64,000 nucleotides of DNA from an uncultured Christensenella sp. (GTDB taxonomy: Bacteria > Bacillota > Clostridia > Christensenellales > Pumilibacteraceae). Under the pieces are notes generated by a model that did not search any database, was not told the DNA's origin, and saw only the letters and a program-made list of their open reading frames with translations. Location of the stretch: NCBI GenBank assembly GCA_949948895.1, contig CATLHE010000001.1, positions 186,001 through 250,000 of the forward strand, written 5' to 3'. Positions 45,250-55,136 of the stretch are shown one piece after another. Made by a program: the position numbers and the translations under genes. Within the stretch, counting starts at the first letter, position 1. Each line of letters starts with the position of its first letter.

Positions 45250-46464
45250 TTATTTATTGTTGACTGCGTCGAGCGAACGTAAACATTCTTCGAGCGCGAT
45301 AATTCCGTGCTCAAACGTGAGCCCGCCCTGAAGATATGCTACGAACGGCGGTCTTATGGGCGCGTCGCATGACAACTCTATCGACGAGCCCTGAACGAAA
45401 GCGCCTGCCGCCATTATCACTTGATCGTTATACCCGGGCATATCCCACGGCTCGGGCGCAGCAAAACTGTCTATCGGCGACGCCGACTGTACGGCGCGGC
45501 AAAAGCTTATCAACTTGTCTTTGTCGTTGAACTTTACCGAGCATATGATATCGTCGTACTTATCGCCAGTTTTGGGCATTGTCTCATAGCCCAATGACGA
45601 CAATACTTCCGAAAACAGCATAGCGGTTTTTATGCTCTGCGCCACGATATGCGGGGCAAAAAACAGCCCTTGATAAAACGGTCTGTAATCGCCCGCATAA
45701 GAGCCGACTTCCCGCCCGATAGACGGCGCGGTAAGCCGTCCTTCGATTTGACTTATGGCCTCGGTCGTGCCGCAAATATAACCGCCCGTGGGCGCAATGC
45801 CGCCTCCCGGGTTTTTTATCAGCGACCCGACGAGCGCGTCTGCCGAGCTCGGTTCTATCGTTTCGGTAAATTCGCCGTAACAGTTGTCCACTATTGTTTT
45901 TGCGCCGCATGCGTGCGCTAGCTCTATAATACGCTCTATCTGCTCTACCGAAAGCGCCGGGCGCATATCGTAACCGCGCGAGCGTTGTATCATGACGACG
46001 TCGGGCTTGAGCTTTTTGCACGCGCGAGTTATTTCGGATATATCGGGCACGCCGTTTTTAAGCGGAATAATATCGCACGAGACGCCGAAGTCTTTAAGAG
46101 AGCCTATGCCCGTGCCGAAAATAACGTCGTTAAGCGTGTCGTACGGCTTGCCCGTCGCGCATAAAACGCGCATACCGGGGCGCAGCAATCCGAAAAGCGC
46201 AACCGTTAAGGCATGAGTTCCCGATGCTATGAGCGGCGATACGATGGCGTCTTGGGTGTTAAAAACAGTCGCATAAAGCTTGTTGAGCGTGTCGCGCGCG
46301 ACGTCGTCATAGCCGTACCCCGTGGTCGGGGCGAAATGTCTTAACGCGACACGGTGCTCGCGAAAAGCGTCGAGCACCTTTTTTTGGTTTGCCAATGCCG
46401 TGTTATCCGTTGCCTTGAATTGTCCCGAAAGCGCAGATAAAGCGTCGGTTATTCTGTTATCCAT
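45250..46464 (-). CDS. Met-gamma-lyase-like PLP enzyme (aluminium-resistance family, YnbB-like)
   Basis: This 404-residue fold-type I PLP protein contains SPLIASGTHALTVALFGLLRPG, the cofactor-binding aspartate in TIVDNCYGEF and the lysine in GSLIKNPGGGIAPTGGYICG. It matches the family named after methionine gamma-lyase or aluminium resistance, common beside miaA/mutL in Bacillota. Substrate is not established. The start at 46464 follows GGAG; upstream in-frame codons lie inside miaA, which it overlaps by eight bases. Confidence 0.88.
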   Translation of the reverse strand: MDNRITDALSALSGQFKATDNTALANQKKVLDAFREHRVALRHFAPTTGYGYDDVARDTLNKLYATVFNTQDAIVSPLIASGTHALTVALFGLLRPGMRVLCATGKPYDTLNDVIFGTGIGSLKDFGVSCDIIPLKNGVPDISEITRACKKLKPDVVMIQRSRGYDMRPALSVEQIERIIELAHACGAKTIVDNCYGEFTETIEPSSADALVGSLIKNPGGGIAPTGGYICGTTEAISQIEGRLTAPSIGREVGSYAGDYRPFYQGLFFAPHIVAQSIKTAMLFSEVLSSLGYETMPKTGDKYDDIICSVKFNDKDKLISFCRAVQSASPIDSFAAPEPWDMPGYNDQVIMAAGAFVQGSSIELSCDAPIRPPFVAYLQGGLTFEHGIIALEECLRSLDAVNNK

Positions 46465-47374
46465 TGTTATCTCCGATAAAACGCGCGACCGCGGTCTCGA
46501 TCTCGTTATAGTCGCGCGCATCTATAAAAATTTTATTGAGCGGTACGTTTTTAAAGTATGTGGTCTGGCGTTTTGCGTAATTACGTGTCTTTCTCGACAC
46601 CAATTCGATTAGCTCGTCTATCGGCATGTCCTCGTTTTCCGCTATCTGTTTGTACCCGAGCGCCTGAAACGACTGCTTGTTCTTAAAGCGCAAAAGCGAC
46701 TTGACTTCCGCCATCAGTCCGTCGTCGAACATTTTTTTGACGCGCGCGTTTATTCGTTCGTACATGAGCTCGCGCGGCAGTGTCAAAACTATCGACAGAT
46801 CGTCGTATACTTGGTTTGATTTGACAGCCGATGATTTAGGCTTGCCGCTCACTGCAAATATTTCAAGCGCGCGAATAGTGCGTTTTACGTCGTTACGTGA
46901 GATTTTTACGGCGGATCGCTCGTCGGCGTTTTTAAGCAGTTTGTACAACAAGTCGCCGCCCAATAAGTGCGACGATATTTTTAACGCTGTTCTTATATTA
47001 TTATCTTTGGGCGCGTCACCGAAATTACAGCCCGAAAACAGCGCGTTTACATATAGACCTGTGCCGCCGACTATTATGGGGAGTTTACCTTGCTCTGCGA
47101 TGTTTGCGATTTCTTTTGTGGCTCGCTCCGCATATTCGCCTACCGAAAACTCCGCGTCTCCGTCGACAATATCGATCATGCCGTGATATATGCCGTTCTG
47201 TTCGGCTTTGGTTATTTTGCCCGTGCCTATATCGAATCCGCGGTATATTTGCATCGAATCCGCACCGATTATCGCGCCGTTAAACCGCTTGGCGAGTTTT
47301 ACCGCAGTTTCGGACTTACCGACGGCAGTACAACCGACAAGCGCTATCGCTTTTATACGATGCGCTTGAACCAC
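46457..47374 (-). CDS. miaA: tRNA dimethylallyltransferase MiaA
   Basis: This 305-residue enzyme adds an isopentenyl group to A37 of tRNAs reading UNN codons, the substrate for MiaB encoded in the same cluster. It has the P-loop LVGCTAVGKSE, then ADSMQIYRGFDIGTGK and GGTGLYVNALF. The start is GTG at 47374, eight bases after GGAG and inside the end of mutL (22-base overlap); the longer frame is not supported. Confidence 0.94.
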   Translation of the reverse strand: MVQAHRIKAIALVGCTAVGKSETAVKLAKRFNGAIIGADSMQIYRGFDIGTGKITKAEQNGIYHGMIDIVDGDAEFSVGEYAERATKEIANIAEQGKLPIIVGGTGLYVNALFSGCNFGDAPKDNNIRTALKISSHLLGGDLLYKLLKNADERSAVKISRNDVKRTIRALEIFAVSGKPKSSAVKSNQVYDDLSIVLTLPRELMYERINARVKKMFDDGLMAEVKSLLRFKNKQSFQALGYKQIAENEDMPIDELIELVSRKTRNYAKRQTTYFKNVPLNKIFIDARDYNEIETAVARFIGDNNG

Positions 47375-49203
47375 TTTTCTATCTCCTTTTTGGTAAAAGC
47401 TACGGCTATCGGTCTGCCGTGCGGGCAAAATAAAGTAATGCCGCGCGCCGTCATTTCAGTCAGTAACGCTTCTATTTCCGATTGAGAAAGATCGTCTATC
47501 TCGCCTTTTACCGCCGCTTTGCACGCCGACTGCATAAGCCGCTCTTTCAGCACCATGGGGCTTTTTTCACGCGAATTGACCAAAAGCAAAAGATCGGATA
47601 CGAATGATTTAAAGTCTATACCCGAACATTCGTACGGCACTTGCGAAAGCGTAAACGTACAGTCCCCGAAAGGCGCGATCTCGAATCCGCAGTCGGCAAA
47701 ATGCTCTAAGTTCTCGTTTATGAGCTCGGCGTCTATCGGCGAAACGTCAAAAACAAACGGCAATATCAAAGGTTGTGTTTTGAGCCGCTTTTTCTCATAG
47801 TCGGAAAGCAACGCGTCGTATAATATTTTTTCGTGCGCGGCGTGTTGATCGATAAAATAACAATTATCTCCCCGCTCCATTATCAAATACGTGTTAAACA
47901 GTTTGCCCACGTACTTGCACTCGGTAGGTATCAACATTTCCGTCGGAGAATATTCCGCAACGGTATCGTATACGTCCGCATAAACCGCTGACGTACTAGG
48001 CTCGCTTGCCGCAGCGATCGTCAATTCGTTGTTGTCCGTTTGCGGCGTTTCCGCCACGCCGTTTATCGTGAAGCGCGATGCCGTAACGGGCGGCGGTTCG
48101 AGCTCTCCCGACGGCTTAGATACCGTATCGAAAAACGAGCGCAACGTATGCGCGGCTTTTCCGAAATCGCGATCGACTACACGCTCCGAAAAATCCTCGT
48201 CCGTCAAATGCTTGGCGTCTGTAAGGCGGGGCATGACGGCGTTTTTTATCGCGCGCGCGACCAATGATTTTATCATTACCGTGTCGGCAAATTTAACTTG
48301 CAATTTGCTCGGATGTACGTTTACGTCTACCATATCGTACGGCATGGTAAGATGCAATACGAAAAGCGGGTATTGCCGCTTCATAAGATACGGCATATAC
48401 ACAGAATATACCGCATAAGAAATATCCGCACTTTCGACGTATCTGCCGTTGATTATTATGTTTTGATAGTTTTTAGACGGCTTGGTAAACGACGGAACGC
48501 ATGTATATCCTTCGATCTTGACGGGCGGCTCATCGAGCTCGACCTTGACCGTATTTTTGATCACGTTGTCGCCGTATACTGCGAACACTGCGCTTTTAAG
48601 CCCTTCGCCCGACGACGCGAACTTTTTGCTTTCGCTGTCGAATTTAAATATAACTTCGGGATTGGAAAGCACCAAGTGCTCTATGAGCGCGAATATCTTA
48701 GCTTCTTCTCTTGACGGTTTTGCCAAGAATTTTTTGCGCGCGGGAATACGGTCGAACAGTTTTACCACCGTAACTGCCGTTCCGAACTTTGCGCCGCATT
48801 CCTCATGCGATACGAGCCGTCCGTTTTGATAGACTATTTCCCCGCCCATTTCGCTGTCCTGCGTGCGCGAAGTCATGGTCACGTCGGCCACCGCGGCGAT
48901 ACTCGGCAAAGCTTCGCCTCTGAATCCCAACGTGGCTATGCTGTCAAGATCGTCTATTGATTTTATCTTGCTCGTAGCGTGCGGCAAGAACGCTGTCGGC
49001 ATATCTTCAAACGCGATGCCTCCGCCGTTGTCCACTACTCGCAGATAGTCAATGCCTCCGCCTTTGATACTTACCGAGATCTCCGTCGCGCCTGCGTCGA
49101 TAGAGTTTTCGACGAGTTCCTTGACGATAGACGACGGACTTTCCACGACCTCGCCTGCGGCAATACGGTTAAATATTTCGCTGGGCAGTCTGTTTATTTT
49201 CAT
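47353..49203 (-). CDS. mutL: DNA mismatch repair protein MutL
   Basis: This 616-residue GHKL ATPase couples MutS to repair. It has an N-terminal ATPase with NSIDAGATEI, DNGGGI and GFRGEALPSI, and a variable linker (about 340-420). The C-terminal dimerisation domain carries the endonuclease-type motif DQHAAHEKILYD and CPHGRP. The motif suggests a nicking MutL, as in bacteria lacking MutH, with the last glutamate replaced by aspartate. It overlaps mutS by four bases. Confidence 0.97.
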   Translation of the reverse strand: MKINRLPSEIFNRIAAGEVVESPSSIVKELVENSIDAGATEISVSIKGGGIDYLRVVDNGGGIAFEDMPTAFLPHATSKIKSIDDLDSIATLGFRGEALPSIAAVADVTMTSRTQDSEMGGEIVYQNGRLVSHEECGAKFGTAVTVVKLFDRIPARKKFLAKPSREEAKIFALIEHLVLSNPEVIFKFDSESKKFASSGEGLKSAVFAVYGDNVIKNTVKVELDEPPVKIEGYTCVPSFTKPSKNYQNIIINGRYVESADISYAVYSVYMPYLMKRQYPLFVLHLTMPYDMVDVNVHPSKLQVKFADTVMIKSLVARAIKNAVMPRLTDAKHLTDEDFSERVVDRDFGKAAHTLRSFFDTVSKPSGELEPPPVTASRFTINGVAETPQTDNNELTIAAASEPSTSAVYADVYDTVAEYSPTEMLIPTECKYVGKLFNTYLIMERGDNCYFIDQHAAHEKILYDALLSDYEKKRLKTQPLILPFVFDVSPIDAELINENLEHFADCGFEIAPFGDCTFTLSQVPYECSGIDFKSFVSDLLLLVNSREKSPMVLKERLMQSACKAAVKGEIDDLSQSEIEALLTEMTARGITLFCPHGRPIAVAFTKKEIEKWFKRIV

Positions 49204-51788
49204 ATTTCGGTTTTTTCCTTTAAGTCGCTTAATATGTCGAGCGCGGCGCGCGGCGTAACGTTGTCGAGATCCAATTCTTTGAGTATGGTTATCACTTCGT
49301 CGTACTTGGTAACGTTATCGAATATGGATATTTGCCTCGTATCGTTTGCCTTTTTTGCGATATCGGCGTTGAGGAGCTTTGACAAAATCGACTTGGCGTT
49401 GTCTATTACGTCCTGCGGCAATCCCGCAAGCGCGGCGACTTCTATACCGAAACTCTTATTGGCGCTCCCGCGCATTATTTTGCGCATGAACTTAATGCCG
49501 CCGTCTTGTTCTTTTGCGGTAAATTTGTAATTTTTAAGTCCGCTGAGTTCGCCTTCGAGTTCGGTGAGTTCGTGGTAATGTGTCGAGAACAATACCTTTG
49601 CTTTCGAGCGCTTGGATAGATAGTCTATGACCGCCCAAGCGATACTAAGCCCGTCGTACGTTGCCGTGCCTCTTCCTATCTCGTCCAAAAGCACAAGACT
49701 GTTGTCGGTTATGTTTTCGAGAATGCCCGATACTTCGCTCATTTCCACCATGAACGTACTGCGTCCCGTCGAGATATCGTCGCTAGCCCCTACGCGTGTA
49801 AACACTTTATCCACACGTCCTATGCTAGCCGACTTGGCGGGAACAAACGAGCCCATGTGCGCGAGTACGGTTATGAGCGCAACCTGACGCATATACAAGC
49901 TTTTTCCCGCCATGTTCGGACCGGTTATGAGCATGATCTTTGCGTCGCCGTTGTCGAGCGTCGTGTTATTGGGTACGAATATCTCGTCCGACGGCAAAAC
50001 TTCCGCAACGGGGTGTCTGCCTTCGGTAATGGTTATCTCGCTCTGCGTAGATATCGTCGGTCTGTTGTAACCGTTTTGTTTGGCGACCGCGGCGAGCGAA
50101 ACTATGCAATCGAGTTCTGCGACGGCTTTGCCTATGCGATTCAGATCGCCGCAATGCGAGCGCAACGTTTGCAATACTTCAAGATACAATTCGCGTTCGC
50201 GTTTTTCTGCGAGTTCTGCCGCGTTTAGTATTTTAAATTCGAGTTCTTTTAACTCGTCGGTAATATACCGCTCGGCATTGGCGACCGTTTGACGGCGATG
50301 ATAGTGCGACGGGACCGCCGAATCGTACTGACGCGGTACTTCTATATAATACCCGAAAAGACGGTTATAAGAAATTTTAAGGTACTTGATGCCCGTTTTT
50401 TCTTTTTCCGAGCTTTCCATTTGCGCAAGGATACTGCGCGAATCGCGAACAAGCCTGCGATATTCGTCGAGCGCCTCGTCGTAGCCTTGTCCTATTATAT
50501 AAGTATCGCTGTTTTTATCCTTATTTTCCGCTTGCGACGAGACCAAAGCTATTGCCCGCTCTATGAGCGAGGCTACGTCCGAAAGTTCGTCAAGATCGCC
50601 GTTGATGTCTTTTAAAACGGCGCAGTCGAGCTCGTTAAGCGTGGATTTGATCGACGGCAGCGCGCAAAGCGAAGAATATATTGCCGCAACGTCTTTTTGC
50701 TTGATTTCGCCGAGAGCGAGCGCCGACGATATGCGCACTATATCTTTAACGTCCGCGAGCGCGGTTCTAAGCGACTCTCTTGCTATGGAATCGGAAAACA
50801 ACGCTTCCACTCCGTCGAGACGGGTATTTATCGCTTTTATATCGAGTAACGGACGCAATATCCATTTATGCAACAACCGACTGCCCATAGGCGTGCGCGT
50901 CTTGTTTAAAACGTCAAACAGCGTCGTACCGCGTTTTCTGCTCTGCGACTCCACAAGCTCCAATGTTTTTGCGGTATTGGCGTCTATGTCCATATAAGAA
51001 TCGGATTCGTAGTTTTCCGACGCGCCGATATTGACGTCCGAGCGGAACTGCATAAAACGCACATACTCGATCAAAGCGCCTTCCGCGCATACGCAACAAG
51101 GCGTTTTGCAAAGATTTTTTAGCGCCGCGGGATCGAGCACTGCCGACAACGTATTTTTTGCCGTGTCGTAATCGTACTTATCGTCGTCATACTGCGACAT
51201 AGCGCACACCGAGCCGAATTTAACGGCGGACAGTTCTATGCTTTCCGCGAGCATTTTGGAATTGCAAATTATCTCGGCGGGTTTTACTCTGAGCAACAGA
51301 TCGTTTAGCTTGACTTTGTACGGGCACGGAACAAACTGATTATACGTTTCCGCGGTAGTTATATCCGTCCAAACCGCTCCGACGCCCGTTTCGTCCAAAT
51401 ACAGCGACATAAGATAATTGTTTGTCGCGTCGTCTATAGATTCGTGATCCGTGACTGTCCCCCCGCTTATGATGCGCGTAACGCCCCTATCGACCATGCC
51501 TTTGACTTCTTTGGGGTCTTGAAGCTGATCGCATATAGCGACTTTATAGCCCTTTTTGATGAGCCTTGTAATATACGTTTGCACCGCATGATGCGGGACT
51601 CCGCACATGGGCGCGCGTTCGTCAAGCCCGCAGTTGCGTCCCGTAAGCGTAAGATCGAGCTCTCGCGAAGCGGTAACGGCGTCGTCGAAAAACATTTCAT
51701 AAAAATCGCCCAATCTAAACATCAAGATCGTATTGGGATAGCGATTCTTGATCTGTTTGTATTGTTTCATCATAGGTGACAATCCCAT
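49200..51788 (-). CDS. mutS: DNA mismatch repair protein MutS
   Basis: This 862-residue mismatch-recognition ATPase has the N-terminal recognition domain with FRLGDFYEMFFDDA (the Phe-x-Glu mismatch probe lies here), connector, lever and clamp regions, Walker A TGPNMAGKSLYMRQ, Walker B LVLLDEIGRGTATYDG and a helix-turn-helix C-terminus. Length is normal. The ATG overlaps the miaB TGA by one base, so the miaB-mutS-mutL-miaA genes form one coupled operon. Confidence 0.98.
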   Translation of the reverse strand: MGLSPMMKQYKQIKNRYPNTILMFRLGDFYEMFFDDAVTASRELDLTLTGRNCGLDERAPMCGVPHHAVQTYITRLIKKGYKVAICDQLQDPKEVKGMVDRGVTRIISGGTVTDHESIDDATNNYLMSLYLDETGVGAVWTDITTAETYNQFVPCPYKVKLNDLLLRVKPAEIICNSKMLAESIELSAVKFGSVCAMSQYDDDKYDYDTAKNTLSAVLDPAALKNLCKTPCCVCAEGALIEYVRFMQFRSDVNIGASENYESDSYMDIDANTAKTLELVESQSRKRGTTLFDVLNKTRTPMGSRLLHKWILRPLLDIKAINTRLDGVEALFSDSIARESLRTALADVKDIVRISSALALGEIKQKDVAAIYSSLCALPSIKSTLNELDCAVLKDINGDLDELSDVASLIERAIALVSSQAENKDKNSDTYIIGQGYDEALDEYRRLVRDSRSILAQMESSEKEKTGIKYLKISYNRLFGYYIEVPRQYDSAVPSHYHRRQTVANAERYITDELKELEFKILNAAELAEKRERELYLEVLQTLRSHCGDLNRIGKAVAELDCIVSLAAVAKQNGYNRPTISTQSEITITEGRHPVAEVLPSDEIFVPNNTTLDNGDAKIMLITGPNMAGKSLYMRQVALITVLAHMGSFVPAKSASIGRVDKVFTRVGASDDISTGRSTFMVEMSEVSGILENITDNSLVLLDEIGRGTATYDGLSIAWAVIDYLSKRSKAKVLFSTHYHELTELEGELSGLKNYKFTAKEQDGGIKFMRKIMRGSANKSFGIEVAALAGLPQDVIDNAKSILSKLLNADIAKKANDTRQISIFDNVTKYDEVITILKELDLDNVTPRAALDILSDLKEKTEI

Positions 51789-53086
51789 CAGTCCGTTACC
51801 TCTCCGATAAGGTTGGCGTTTTTCGACGCCGTTACCTTTACTTCTATAAAATCTCCGACGCTTATGCTATCGTTTTTATCCTCGAACGAAATAGCCGCGT
51901 CGTTCTCGGCTTTGCCGAAACATTTATTGCCCGACTTTTCCGCAACAAGCACTTCAAACCTCTTTCCTACGTATCCGTCGGCAATCGATTTGGATATTTC
52001 AAACTGCGCTTTGATAAGCCTGTCTATTCGTTTTTGCTTGGTAGCATAATCAAGCTGCGGCATTTTGTCGGCGGGCGTGCCGCTTCTTCTTGAGTAAATG
52101 AACATAAAAAGATTGTTGTATCTTACATTTTCGACCAAGTCTAAAGTGTCGAGAAAGTCCTCTTCGGTTTCCGTGGGAAACCCGACCATAACGTCCGAAC
52201 TCAGCCCTATATCGGGAATAAGATCGCGCACCGACTGTATTTTTTTCAAATAATCGTCGCGCGTATACCGCCTGTTCATTGCGGCGAGTATTCTGTCACT
52301 ACCCGACTGTACAGGCAGATGCAGGTTGTGGCTCAACACTTTGGAGCGTGCGATACGTTCCGCCAAGGCGATAGAAAAATCTTTGGGGTGCGAAGTCATG
52401 AATTTAAGACGGTATTTTTTGTCAAACTCCAAGCATTTAAGCAGATCGACAAAGTTTTTTCCCTTGTATATGTATGAATTAACGTTTTGACCGAGGAGGG
52501 TTATCTGCTTATACCCGCTTGCGATGAGCCGCTCCGCATCCGATACTATATCGTCGATCGGGCGGCAACGTTCGCGCCCGCGCACGTACGGAACGATGCA
52601 ATATGTGCAAAAGTTATTACAACCGTACATGATATTAAGCCAAGCGTTTACGCCGCTTGCTCGAGCTATGTCGCCGTCGCTGCCGCCGTTTTCATGCTCC
52701 CATACTTCTACTATCCGCTCGCCCGACCCGATAAAAGCGTCGATGTATTCTCCTATCATATACTGATTGAACGTGCCGATAATGATATCGACGAACGGAC
52801 AGCGCTTTTTTAAATTTTCGGCTACGTCGGCGCGCTGAGTCATACAGCCGCAAACAACAAGGACCGCGCCCGATTTTTTTTGGCTTTTTATTCGACCCAA
52901 ATGCCCGTATACTTTGGTCTCGGCTGTTTCGCGCACACAGCACGTATTAAACACGATAACGTCGGCGTCTTCGGCATTTTCACACGGCAAAAACCCGCGC
53001 TTTTCGAGTTGACCCGCTATCTTTTCGGACTCGTGCACGTTCATCTGGCAGCCGTATGTTTGAATATGGTAAAATCCTCCGCGCAT
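51788..53086 (-). CDS. miaB: tRNA i6A37 methylthiotransferase MiaB
   Basis: This 432-residue radical SAM enzyme makes ms2i6A37 from the MiaA product. It has N-terminal cluster cysteines in TYGCQMNVHESE, NTCCVRETAE and VCGCMTQR, the radical SAM motif CNNFCTYC and a C-terminal TRAM domain. The ATG at 53086 is the best fit to family starts, although no ribosome-binding site precedes it: a TATAAT lies only six bases upstream, so the mRNA may be leaderless. It is the first gene of the miaB-mutS-mutL-miaA operon. Confidence 0.94.
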   Translation of the reverse strand: MRGGFYHIQTYGCQMNVHESEKIAGQLEKRGFLPCENAEDADVIVFNTCCVRETAETKVYGHLGRIKSQKKSGAVLVVCGCMTQRADVAENLKKRCPFVDIIIGTFNQYMIGEYIDAFIGSGERIVEVWEHENGGSDGDIARASGVNAWLNIMYGCNNFCTYCIVPYVRGRERCRPIDDIVSDAERLIASGYKQITLLGQNVNSYIYKGKNFVDLLKCLEFDKKYRLKFMTSHPKDFSIALAERIARSKVLSHNLHLPVQSGSDRILAAMNRRYTRDDYLKKIQSVRDLIPDIGLSSDVMVGFPTETEEDFLDTLDLVENVRYNNLFMFIYSRRSGTPADKMPQLDYATKQKRIDRLIKAQFEISKSIADGYVGKRFEVLVAEKSGNKCFGKAENDAAISFEDKNDSISVGDFIEVKVTASKNANLIGEVTD

Positions 53087-53092
53087 GCGTTT

Positions 53093-53121
53093 ATTATACA
53101 CCAATCATTAAAATTTGTACA
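53093..53121 (-). promoter_or_regulatory. Candidate promoter of the miaB operon
   Basis: On the minus strand TGTACA (53116-53121), a 17-base spacer and TATAAT (53093-53098). The start codon at 53086 falls at the expected transcription start. Confidence 0.6.
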
Positions 53122-53145
53122 GTGATTTAGCTTTTTAAATATCCA

Positions 53146-54525
53146 CTATTTATTCTCGATATCATATTGCTCGTCGAAAAAATCGAGCTTGGCAGTTACT
53201 CTCTCGCCAAACTTATTCAAATACAGCGGCACGTCGCGAAGGTTGGCATAGCGCGCTATATTGCCGTTGCCTATAAACTTGCTTATCGCTCCCGCTCCGC
53301 ACGCCATAACGCCGACCGTTTCTTCCATTGTCGTTATATTATTGACGCATTCTTTGCCTTTTACGGAAAACCCTATATTCTCGAGATTGCCTGCCTGCCG
53401 CTTTTGCCGATATAAATAATACGGTCTGTACTCGCCTATATTGTTAAGCGCATACTCTATCATTTCTTCGGTCGCTCTGTTCACGCTCGGATCGAAACGT
53501 ATGGCGCTGCCGTTCTTTTTCGAGAGTGAATGCACCGTTATGTTTTGCGGAGCAAGCGCCTTTATACCTTCGAAGCTTGCGGCAAAATCTTCGGCTGTCT
53601 CGTCGGCAAGCCCGGCAATAAGATCGCAATTTATATCGAAACCACGCCGCCTCATTATCTCATACGCGGTGTAAAAATCCTCTACGGAATGTCTGCGCCC
53701 GATTTTTTCGAGCGTGGTTTTGCACAGCGTCTGCGGATTTACGCACACTCGCGTCACGCCGTGGGCTTTGAGTATATCCGCTTTTTCGTCGTCTATAGTA
53801 TCGGGGCGACCTGCTTCTACCGTATACTCGACCGATACGTTTCCGATCGCAGAAAGCACGGTATCGAGCTCTTTCGCGGACAGCGAAGTAGGCGTTCCGC
53901 CCCCTACGTATACCGATAAAATATTTTTTCCGCGCTGCTCTAAAAATTCCACCGAGCGCTTTATTTCTTCCGATAAGAGCGCTACGTATTCGGTCGATTG
54001 CGATCTGTATTTTTCTATCGGAACGGACACGAACGAACAATACGTACACCGCGTCGTGCAGTACGGGATATGCACGTATAGATTGATATTGTCGCAAGGA
54101 AAATCTATTTTCCCGCGCTGCGAGTAAACTATCCTGCGGAGCACGAGCGCACGATCCTGTTTTACGCGATACACGCTCTGCATTACTTCGGCGGCTTCCG
54201 TATCGGTTTTTCCCGCTCGCAGATTCTCGTAAAACAACTTACTCGGGCGCACACCCGTCAGAGCGCCCCAAGGCATTTCGCGCCCCGTACACGCCTTTAA
54301 AGCGTCGTACAATGCTATTTTGGACAGTCTGCCGTCTTTATGCGCGTCGGGTATTGCGTCGTATATAGGATCGTCGTAAACGTATGCAAAATCTTTACCG
54401 AGTATCGACACGGTAAATTTGCTTCCGTCCTGCGTAAGGTCTATCATCGGAACTTCGTCGCCGTAAAAAAGTCGCGCTACGTCCAGAAGTTCGGTATCCG
54501 ATCTAATGTCTAATGTTTCTCGCAT
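53146..54525 (-). CDS. hemZ: HemZ-type oxygen-independent coproporphyrinogen dehydrogenase-like radical SAM protein
   Basis: This 459-residue radical SAM protein has a roughly 140-residue N-terminal domain (with GALTGVRPSKL), then the cluster motif CTTRCTYCSF, VYVGGGTPTSL and the HemN-like core. The extra N-terminal domain and the neighbours (MBL hydrolase, rel) match HemZ of Bacillota. HemN-family members act in porphyrin synthesis or haem handling; HemZ activity is less certain than HemN. It overlaps the MBL hydrolase gene by 23 bases. Confidence 0.9.
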   Translation of the reverse strand: MRETLDIRSDTELLDVARLFYGDEVPMIDLTQDGSKFTVSILGKDFAYVYDDPIYDAIPDAHKDGRLSKIALYDALKACTGREMPWGALTGVRPSKLFYENLRAGKTDTEAAEVMQSVYRVKQDRALVLRRIVYSQRGKIDFPCDNINLYVHIPYCTTRCTYCSFVSVPIEKYRSQSTEYVALLSEEIKRSVEFLEQRGKNILSVYVGGGTPTSLSAKELDTVLSAIGNVSVEYTVEAGRPDTIDDEKADILKAHGVTRVCVNPQTLCKTTLEKIGRRHSVEDFYTAYEIMRRRGFDINCDLIAGLADETAEDFAASFEGIKALAPQNITVHSLSKKNGSAIRFDPSVNRATEEMIEYALNNIGEYRPYYLYRQKRQAGNLENIGFSVKGKECVNNITTMEETVGVMACGAGAISKFIGNGNIARYANLRDVPLYLNKFGERVTAKLDFFDEQYDIENK

Positions 54526-55129
54526 AAGGATTGTGTTTCCGCTCGAAGTCTAATGACGTAAGATTGCCGTGACCGGGTAAAACGTCGTGATCGCCGTCGA
54601 GCGCAAATAGCTTATCGAGCGAGCTCATAAGCTCGTCGAAGTCGGCGTACCTTAGATCGGTGCGCCCTACCGTCGCGTTGAATAATGTGTCGCCCGTAAA
54701 GATCGTTTTACCGTCCAATACATAACACAGTCCGCCCGACGAATGTCCGGGCGTCGAAACGACCTCAAATTTATGCCCCAAAATATCGAGAGTCTCTCCG
54801 CCGTTTAACAAAACATCGGCGGCAAACGGTTCTACCGCTATTTGCCCTAGCCCGAGATCGACGTCGAAATCACTGTTTTTTAATATCGAATAATCCGTTT
54901 CGGATATATATACTTTTGCACCCGCCTTGCTGAATGCGGCGACAGCGCCGACGTGATCGAAGTGTCCGTGAGTTATAAGCACATATTCGGCGTGCGCGTG
55001 CTTTTCGGCTAAGCGCGACTGTATGCGCTCGAAATCGGCGCCGGGATCTATAACTACGGCACGCCCGTCTTCTATTATCAAATATGTGTTTGTAAACAGT
55101 CCGCCTGTTACTATACGTGTTAATTCCAT
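54503..55129 (-). CDS. Metallo-beta-lactamase-fold hydrolase (glyoxalase II-like)
   Basis: This 208-residue hydrolase has the metal-binding motif THGHFDHVGA (HxHxDH), STPGHSSGG, FTGDTLF and PGHGNLTS, typical of the YqgX/glyoxalase II-like branch. The substrate is unknown; thioesters are likely in the family. It lies between rel and hemZ, an arrangement common in Clostridia. Confidence 0.9.
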   Translation of the reverse strand: MELTRIVTGGLFTNTYLIIEDGRAVVIDPGADFERIQSRLAEKHAHAEYVLITHGHFDHVGAVAAFSKAGAKVYISETDYSILKNSDFDVDLGLGQIAVEPFAADVLLNGGETLDILGHKFEVVSTPGHSSGGLCYVLDGKTIFTGDTLFNATVGRTDLRYADFDELMSSLDKLFALDGDHDVLPGHGNLTSLDFERKHNPYARNIRH

Positions 55130-55136
55130 CGGGTAT

